Shown: positions 6,457-8,001 of the stretch, one piece after another
Numbering within the stretch: the first letter of the stretch is position 1
Layout of the letters: each line of letters starts with the position of its first letter
Assembly (NCBI GenBank): GCA_026914095.1
Contig: JAPPIY010000157.1
Span: forward strand, 1-8,001
Length of the DNA stretch: 8,001 bases
From: Oligoflexia bacterium
GTDB taxonomy: Bacteria; Bdellovibrionota; Bdellovibrionia; Bdellovibrionales; UBA1609
Reading direction: 5' to 3'
Position numbers and translations under genes: made by a program
The notes under the pieces: model-generated
Told to the model about the DNA's origin: nothing
The model's input: only the letters and a program-made list of their open reading frames with translations
The model's database searches: none

Positions 6457-7377
6457 ATGATTGTTGTTATAACAGGCGGGACAGGTTTAGTTGGTCAGGC
6501 TCTTATTAAAAAACTAATTCAAGCCAAGCATACGGTTTATAACATAACTAGAAAACTCAGAAATCCAAAGTTAGCAGGTTATAGAGAGTTTTTGTGGCCG
6601 GAATGTTCCGATAAATTTCCTATGGAGGCTTTTCCAACAAAAGAGAGTTATGGAGTTATTAATTTGGCTGGAGAGCCTGTTTCCATTTGGCCTTGGACAA
6701 AAAAGAGAAAGGAGAAAATCTATTCTTCCAGAGTGAATCGCTCTCAGCAGTTGGTTTCCGCTTTTAAAGAAAATCCCCCTCAGTTCTTTATATCAGCTAG
6801 CGCTATTGGAATTTATGGAGATCAGGGAGATCAGACAATAACAGAGGAAAGCGATAAGCCCGGACAAAACCTTTTTTTACAAAAAGTTTGTTTGGACTGG
6901 GAGGAATCCGCTTTAAGAGCCACTTCCATAAGCCGGACTGTCATTTTTAGGTTTGGCATTGTTTTATCTTATAAAAAAGGTTTCTTGTATGAGCAAAGTA
7001 AATGGATAAAAAAAGGCTGTCTTCCCTTTGTTTTCAGTTTTAAGGAGCATTGGCTCAGCTGGATTTCTATAGAAGATTTGACTTCTTTAATTTTATGGGC
7101 TGTCCAAAATGAAAACACAAGAGGAGTTTATAATGCGGTTTCATCCCAGCCAGTCAGCTTAAGGCGGTTTTATTTCGTTTTGAAGAAACAATATAAATCG
7201 GCATGGCTCCCTCTTATTCAAATCCCAGCCCCTTTATTTTTGCTAAAAAGGGCAGGAGGGGAAATGTTTCAGAATCTTTTAATGAGCAGTAGAGTTTTGC
7301 CTGCTAAAGCTCTTTCCGAAGGCTTTGTTTTTAAACAGAAGGACTTAGAAACAGCTTTAAAACAAAAAAACTGCTGA
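6457..7377 (+). CDS. SDR39U1/YfcH-type NAD(P)-dependent epimerase-like protein (TIGR01777 family)
   Basis: This is an atypical short-chain dehydrogenase/reductase; the family's substrate is not established, although members are widespread (E. coli YfcH, human SDR39U1). The 306 residues match the usual ~300. The N-terminus carries the nucleotide-binding loop TGGTGLVG (6-13), followed by the family mark VINLAGEPV (67-75). Further on are RKEKIYSSRVNRSQQLVSAF (84-103), SASAIGIYG (113-121) with the Ser and Tyr-Gly typical of the active site, and LDWEESA (146-152). The C-terminal region from about residue 258 (PAPLFLLKRAGGEM, SSRVLPAKALSEGFVF) is the DUF1731 segment that defines the family. The frame is intact. 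It lies 98 bases after the DAHP synthase gene on the same strand with no evident terminator between them, so the two are probably co-transcribed. No functional link to aromatic biosynthesis is implied. Confidence 0.92.
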   Translation: MIVVITGGTGLVGQALIKKLIQAKHTVYNITRKLRNPKLAGYREFLWPECSDKFPMEAFPTKESYGVINLAGEPVSIWPWTKKRKEKIYSSRVNRSQQLVSAFKENPPQFFISASAIGIYGDQGDQTITEESDKPGQNLFLQKVCLDWEESALRATSISRTVIFRFGIVLSYKKGFLYEQSKWIKKGCLPFVFSFKEHWLSWISIEDLTSLILWAVQNENTRGVYNAVSSQPVSLRRFYFVLKKQYKSAWLPLIQIPAPLFLLKRAGGEMFQNLLMSSRVLPAKALSEGFVFKQKDLETALKQKNC

Positions 7378-7381
7378 GCTG

Positions 7382-7696
7382 AAATTTTGGGAATTATAGA
7401 CTTGATTTTGCTTTATTCCCTTGATTTGTTTGTTTTTTATCAGCTTTTCGCATTTCTTTTTAGATAATTTTAACTATCTTCCCCTTATTTAATTGAAAAA
7501 CTTCTATCCAACAAACTAGAATTGTGGAAAGTTCTTTTTTCATTGAGGTTTTTTTACATTTTTCGACTATTTAATTGGCCTTTAATTCAGGCAAATGAGG
7601 ACAGTCCCTATTAAAGCCACTTAGGTTTTCAAGTAAAAATGTCTAGCAGAGGCGCTTGAAAACCTAAGTGGCTTTACTATATAATTTCCAAAATTT
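7382..7696. mobile_element. MITE-like element, copy B (315 bp including a nested insertion)
   Basis: The ends AAATTTTGGGAATTATA (7382-7398) and the complement of TATAATTTCCAAAATTT (7680-7696) match at 16 of 17 bases. The left half follows the same order as copy A read on its - strand: GGGAATTATAGAC, a T-rich stretch, then TTTTATCAGCTTTTCGCATT and TTTCTTTTTA (to 7463). The middle (7464-7600) is less alike and longer. The right arm is split by a palindromic insertion. Joining 7611 directly to 7681 restores, on the - strand, GGAAATTATATAGGGACTGT, which resembles the arms of copies A and C. Without the insert the copy is about 246 bp. It begins 4 bases after the epimerase stop codon and has no coding potential that I trust. 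Confidence 0.75.
7612..7676. mobile_element. 65-bp palindromic mini-element nested in copy B
   Basis: The arms 7612-7633 and 7655-7676 are perfect 22-bp reverse complements (outer end TAAAGCCACTTAGG) around a 21-base loop. The 4-base sequence CTAT occurs immediately before (7608-7611) and after (7677-7680), as expected for a target-site duplication. There is no T run, so it is not a typical terminator despite the strong stem. Its place inside the terminal repeat of copy B implies that it arrived later. Confidence 0.75.
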
Positions 7697-8001
7697 TACA
7701 TCGTGACAGAGATGAAGAAGCCATTTTGTAAATCTTTAAAATTATTGGAAAGGCTTAGTAAAATCAAATATTTAATCTTCCACAGCTTAGCTCCTGACTT
7801 CTATATAGTTTTCCCTATACCTCCTCTATAAATTGCATCCAAATCATCTCCAGATTTAAAGATTTAATAAAGAGCTTTAAAAACTTCTTTTTATGATTTT
7901 TCATAATTATAATGTTGATAACTTTAAAAAAGCCTTCCAAAATTCTTGTTTTTTAAGCTCTAAGGAATGTTTGCGCCTTTTTTATCCTCTTGATTAATGT
8001 C
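7697..8001. other. AT-rich stretch with no supportable gene
   Basis: All frames on both strands are short. On the - strand a few protein-like patches appear in different frames (GDDLDAIYRGGIGKTI near 7850-7800 and INQEDKKGANIP at the right edge), separated by stops. These could be remnants of an eroded gene, possibly continuing outside the window, but the evidence is too thin to name one. No tRNA, CRISPR or clear terminator is seen. Confidence 0.3.

Noticed and set aside
7612..7676. Rho-independent terminator for the epimerase gene
   Set aside because: The stem is strong but there is no T run on either side, the loop is 21 bases, and CTAT flanks point to a mobile element.
7963..8001. Ankyrin-repeat-like patch INQEDKKGANIP on the - strand
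   Set aside because: Only a dozen codons before a stop at the window edge; too little to support a call.

Overview
The window is AT-rich (roughly one third G+C by eye) and comes from a bacterium. The DnaK has the N-terminal insert typical of Gram-negative (diderm) bacteria, and the DAHP synthase is the short Ibeta type. The organism cannot be named from this window. Heavy decay of accessory genes next to intact housekeeping genes, together with dense small repeats, fits a host-associated or genome-reducing lineage. Endomicrobium-like Elusimicrobiota are one speculative possibility.

Region 1 (1-1718) is a decaying type II restriction-modification locus on the + strand. It starts with the 3' part of a C5-cytosine DNA methyltransferase carrying an in-frame TGA. 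Four bases later comes a probable PD-(D/E)XK restriction endonuclease, whose frame is interrupted over about 50 bases by what look like two compensating single-base indels. Region 2 (1719-2122) is poorly coding and holds at most one doubtful small ORF. Region 3 (2123-4165) is an intact dnaK on the - strand with a good ribosome binding site and a promoter candidate overlapped by a short palindrome.

Region 4 (4146-4750) is a patchwork of small repeats. Two copies of a ~193-bp terminal-inverted-repeat (MITE-like) element lie in opposite orientation on either side of a GC-richer repeat-like segment. Region 5 (4753-5382) is a - strand gene for a coiled-coil plus PD-(D/E)XK protein of the DUF3782 type, broken by two frameshifts. 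Region 6 (5520-7377) is a + strand pair: intact DAHP synthase (entry to the shikimate pathway), then an intact SDR39U1/YfcH-type epimerase-like protein. Between them sits a relic of the 5' end of another Rossmann-fold epimerase, overlapping the DAHP synthase stop codon.

Region 7 (7378-8001) holds a third, larger copy of the MITE family. A 65-bp perfect palindromic mini-element flanked by CTAT repeats has apparently jumped into its right terminal repeat. The last 300 bases show no supportable gene.

The most notable observation is the previously unnamed (to me) family of non-autonomous elements with ends close to GGGAATTATA, present in three copies, one with a nested insertion. Frameshifts and nonsense codons fall only in accessory genes while dnaK, the DAHP synthase and the epimerase are open throughout. 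This argues for real decay rather than uniformly poor sequence, although several lesions lie in homopolymers and deserve checking.
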